IMG/VR virus record: IMGVR_UViG_3300045999_008022
Coordinates: 1-23,094 of that record
Direction: 5' to 3' (one strand)
DNA from: a virus
DNA length: 23,094 nt
In this document: positions 21,901 through 23,094 of the stretch, piece by piece
How positions within the stretch are numbered: the stretch's first letter is position 1
How the letters are laid out: each line of letters starts with the position of its first letter
Notes under the pieces: model-generated
What the model saw: only the letters and a program-made list of their open reading frames with translations
What the model was told of the DNA's origin: nothing
Databases searched by the model: none
Made by a program: the position numbers and the translations under genes

Positions 21901-23094
21901 GTGGGTATGAGCCTGACAGATTTGACCTTCGTGAGGCAACAAACCAAATAGGTCGCGGAAACATCATGGCCATCTCTGGCGGTCGTGTTGAGCGCAGAGG
22001 AAACGAGATGGTTCTTCCTTCAACAAAGGACCAGCAAGTCGTTATCGGTTATAACTCCGTCCCAGACCTCTACTACGTCAGAGCTGAACAAAAAATCAAT
22101 ACAGGTAAAGACAAGGGCAAAAACAGAATTCTTGCTCAGTGGGATGAAGTTTATGCTGACGAACTTGGCGAACTTGCATATCAAGCAAGTCTCAAGCCAG
22201 CAAATCTGAATAACGAGAACAAAGAGTACTGGAAGCTTGGTAAGGGGAATCAATTCGCTGACAGAATTGTTGACAGGAGAAACGGAAAACTCGTAGATAG
22301 AGATTCAGAGAATCTCCCATCTGCACCATCGAAAGATGAAACTCCTTCGCTGTCTTCTGGTGGACGGGGTCGTGATTATTACAACTACGACATTGAAACA
22401 AGCGATGATGGAAACAACCTTCTTGACCAAATCCACGATGCACTAGAAGAGAACCCACTTATCAAGGATGACATAACTGCCGATATAGCGGACATGCTTG
22501 GTGGGGATGGAATAGTTGAAGCCAATGGTTTTGACACGCAAAAGGCTTTTAATCTTGTAACTGGAAGCGATGATGAGTTCCAGGACTACATGGACATCGT
22601 TGACGATGCAATGGACGCACTGGAAAACGGCTCTCTTGCAAAACACAAAGCAACAGTGCGTGATGCGAACGTAAGACTCGATTCAGCAAAGCCTGGAAGT
22701 AATGAAGCAGGGAAGCTTGAAGCACTTCGCGACAGGTCGTATGAGTGGATTGGTGACATCAACAAGTATTCACGTGTTTCTACAATTAAAGACAAGAAGA
22801 ATATTGAAGCCAGTGACGTAGCAACACGAATGATTTCCAAGGAGCAAGACGCACTCTGGAACGCCCGTTCTGCAATAACTGAAAAATACATAGAAGACGT
22901 TGTTTCTGCTAAAAAAGAATCTAAGCGCCGAGTGCCAATTGATGAAATTGATTCCAATACTGACGATGTCCCTGATTATGATTTAGCGCTTTCTTCTGGA
23001 AGCGTAATGAAGGATGGTCCACTGTCCAATACCCTTGCATCAAAGGAAGAAGGAGCCACCCTCTCCTCCAGTGAGCTGCAAGATATTTTCTCTT
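18915..23094 (+). CDS. Prohead protease fused to giant extension with LSSG motifs, C-terminus beyond right edge
   Basis: The frame is open from ATG 18915 to the window end, 1393 residues so far. Residues 25-170 are an HK97-type (U35) maturation protease with His69 in Trp-Gly-His-Asn-Trp, Ser133 in Trp-Ser-Ile-Gly-Tyr, and Glu159 in Tyr-Glu-Val-Ser-Pro. A Pro-rich linker follows (about 245-310), then a four-Cys domain at 368-393. Usual U35 proteins are about 200-250 residues, so the extension is exceptional. It contains LSSG at 404, 696, 885, 984, 1146 and 1359, plus LSSA at 613 and LSSS at 1383. A Lys-rich linker lies at 650-690 and a helix-turn-helix at 949-975. I infer a self-cleaving polyprotein that yields several virion proteins. 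The rest resembles no family I know. Confidence 0.85.
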   Translation, partial: MSKETFEYKTTSVSGSQQIKGAVGLDEMQGIVECFVAGIGNKDSVGDVCASGAFTKSLLRRKPRVVWGHNWNDPIGKVLEIYEVGPQDPRLPMKMKIAGIGGLFAKVQFNLQSEKGKEAFANVAFFGEEQEWSIGYKTLRAQFDQKSQANILYEVELYEVSPVLHGANQLTGTISVKGDDSSYGNPVMVMPEQDERNGYEEMEKELSRLFNAKVSVHSIDGDEVVFTRHEMSGAKKYKCGFMRNHGRYMFGTPEMISVPQNPQAAPMPVVSGRPTPPNEPQRIVRPQQMPSIPVAVKPGDNGVVMIPLPSVQYDASPKMSLDKEEADLRDALLKIVARHGKFNEDSNGVWAGYYPPAENPVARIGVKCANCVFYKGGSNCKIIDMPVEPEGKCRFAVIPNGVVLSSGSKELEEHASEAEDAIMETLELKYPGEFVLGVLRNAVGKRKKRRKKYKNLAEFGDEDDMGEKSYLIPVETDFAFSVKTALDPVFDYYRAETFVDKEGIVITSGVTEDLIDAVDTALYNLKKKFPNHEIEGKSLGYRIGRSLASRAIDRPSIGGKRRGGRGFGMPEGDLDPRTRVDKNRDGTLFDNIPGWEQPDPTPDGPGSINNPKLSSAQRRDVASIPGEGEKTKPADGEIIKSRKPKYTADDLGEILGEKKKPAKKAVAKKAPVKKEKVKRGELDFAKGPKKDKTPSLSSGESDKRLTRHSGDPKFESLVSPEELEKRKKFEEVIKDWKDSGYGWTDVPRYKPDAYRSPDYLRGREMGVNQARVMWLGDKTNPRPAKFEDKNTSSVAYRDWYSGMVMRAGTFLDASRGDDNEFYNGMEDAIHEFMYNNRPDATGFRGIGPDGKDGLSDWMRQYGFDSLSPTPLRKKKEGKKRSSLSLSSGADDDTRPNFDEENYESDTNVDFYDTILDMMGPEDDRPKVSSRKKQMSDEEIYRKRTTTGASLQDVAEELGLTRMEVRKREQRHMRKMRKDKEGVSLSSGAKNEWATSRGYEPDRFDLREATNQIGRGNIMAISGGRVERRGNEMVLPSTKDQQVVIGYNSVPDLYYVRAEQKINTGKDKGKNRILAQWDEVYADELGELAYQASLKPANLNNENKEYWKLGKGNQFADRIVDRRNGKLVDRDSENLPSAPSKDETPSLSSGGRGRDYYNYDIETSDDGNNLLDQIHDALEENPLIKDDITADIADMLGGDGIVEANGFDTQKAFNLVTGSDDEFQDYMDIVDDAMDALENGSLAKHKATVRDANVRLDSAKPGSNEAGKLEALRDRSYEWIGDINKYSRVSTIKDKKNIEASDVATRMISKEQDALWNARSAITEKYIEDVVSAKKESKRRVPIDEIDSNTDDVPDYDLALSSGSVMKDGPLSNTLASKEEGATLSSSELQDIFS
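20016..20093 (+). other. Four-cysteine domain in protease fusion
   Basis: Cys368, Cys371, Cys380 and Cys393 are spaced C-x2-C-x8-C-x12-C, followed by Arg-Phe-Ala-Val-Ile-Pro. The spacing could bind zinc, or a [4Fe-4S] cluster as in high-potential iron-sulfur proteins, whose spacings are usually longer. It lies directly before the first LSSG (404), so it would end up on the protease-side fragment after cleavage. Confidence 0.5.
20124..23072 (+). repeat. Series of LSSG motifs, putative self-cleavage sites
   Basis: Exact Leu-Ser-Ser-Gly copies lie at 20124-20135, 21000-21011, 21567-21578, 21864-21875, 22350-22361 and 22989-23000. Near copies lie at 20751-20762 (LSSA) and 23061-23072 (LSSS). The residue before is Ser, Ala, Val, Lys or Thr, and the one after is usually Ala, Gly, Ser or Glu. 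Codons differ between copies, for example TTG-AGC-AGT-GGC against CTC-TCT-TCT-GGT, so this is a protein-level repeat. Spacing is uneven (24 to 213 residues), fitting boundaries between domains and not tandem duplication. Confidence 0.6.
21759..21839 (+). other. Helix-turn-helix segment inside protease fusion
   Basis: Residues 949-975 read as a helix-turn-helix: Ser-Leu-Gln-Asp-Val-Ala-Glu-Glu-Leu-Gly-Leu-Thr as the first helix and turn, then Arg-Met-Glu-Val-Arg-Lys-Arg-Glu-Gln as the recognition helix, followed by a very basic stretch. The pattern resembles sigma-70 region 4 or similar domains. It lies between the LSSG motifs at 885 and 984 and so would be released as a fragment of about 99 residues. 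Confidence 0.5.

Noticed and set aside
1-23094. CRISPR arrays, insertion sequences, integrase or attachment sites
   Set aside because: No regularly spaced direct repeats, no transposase or integrase frame and no terminal repeat pairs were seen on either strand.

Overview
The window is a piece of a tailed-phage (Caudoviricetes) genome with a contractile tail, so a myovirus. It could also be a prophage, but I see no integrase, repressor or host gene. The tail sheath and tube genes, the HK97-type portal and prohead protease, and the TerL gene support this. Several genes of unknown function (14642-15133, 12614-13123, 11034-11369, and the two-helix membrane protein before the portal) match, from memory, families common in actinobacteriophages. 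The DNA is moderately AT-rich by eye. An aquatic actinobacterium is therefore a plausible host, but this is inference.

Layout. Nearly everything from 1 to 16478 is on the minus strand and reads from right to left. First comes TerL (15165-16478). A recombination block follows: a conserved protein, a Rad52-type annealing protein, a RecB/Cas4-like Fe-S nuclease, a conserved protein and an HNH nuclease. Next is a 347-base non-coding leader with two terminator-like hairpins. A second block holds a RuvC-like resolvase, a small conserved protein, a ParB/Srx-fold protein, a PP-loop PAPS-reductase-like enzyme and a second ParB/Srx-fold protein. The neck and tail genes come last: a very basic protein, head-tail connector, Mu gpG-like completion protein, probable tail terminator, sheath, tube, a tail chaperone pair joined by a -1 frameshift, and a tape measure protein running off the left edge. 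One small acidic gene (7291-7677) is on the plus strand inside this tail block.

From 16533 the genes are on the plus strand: a small membrane protein, the portal (689 aa) and a prohead protease whose reading frame continues for at least 1393 residues and leaves the right edge still open. The major capsid protein is not in the window.

The most striking observation is a short motif, [S/A/V]-L-S-S-G-[small residue]. It recurs along the protease C-terminal extension (six exact copies and two near copies, with different synonymous codons) and occurs twice in a Gly/Pro-rich linker of the tape measure protein 17 kb away on the other strand. I read it as the cleavage site of the phage's own maturation protease. 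The extension would then be a polyprotein releasing several virion proteins, one with a helix-turn-helix, and the tape measure would be cut by the same enzyme. This is inference. The ParB/PAPS-reductase-like/ParB operon and the possible attenuator in front of the resolvase operon are the next most interesting items.
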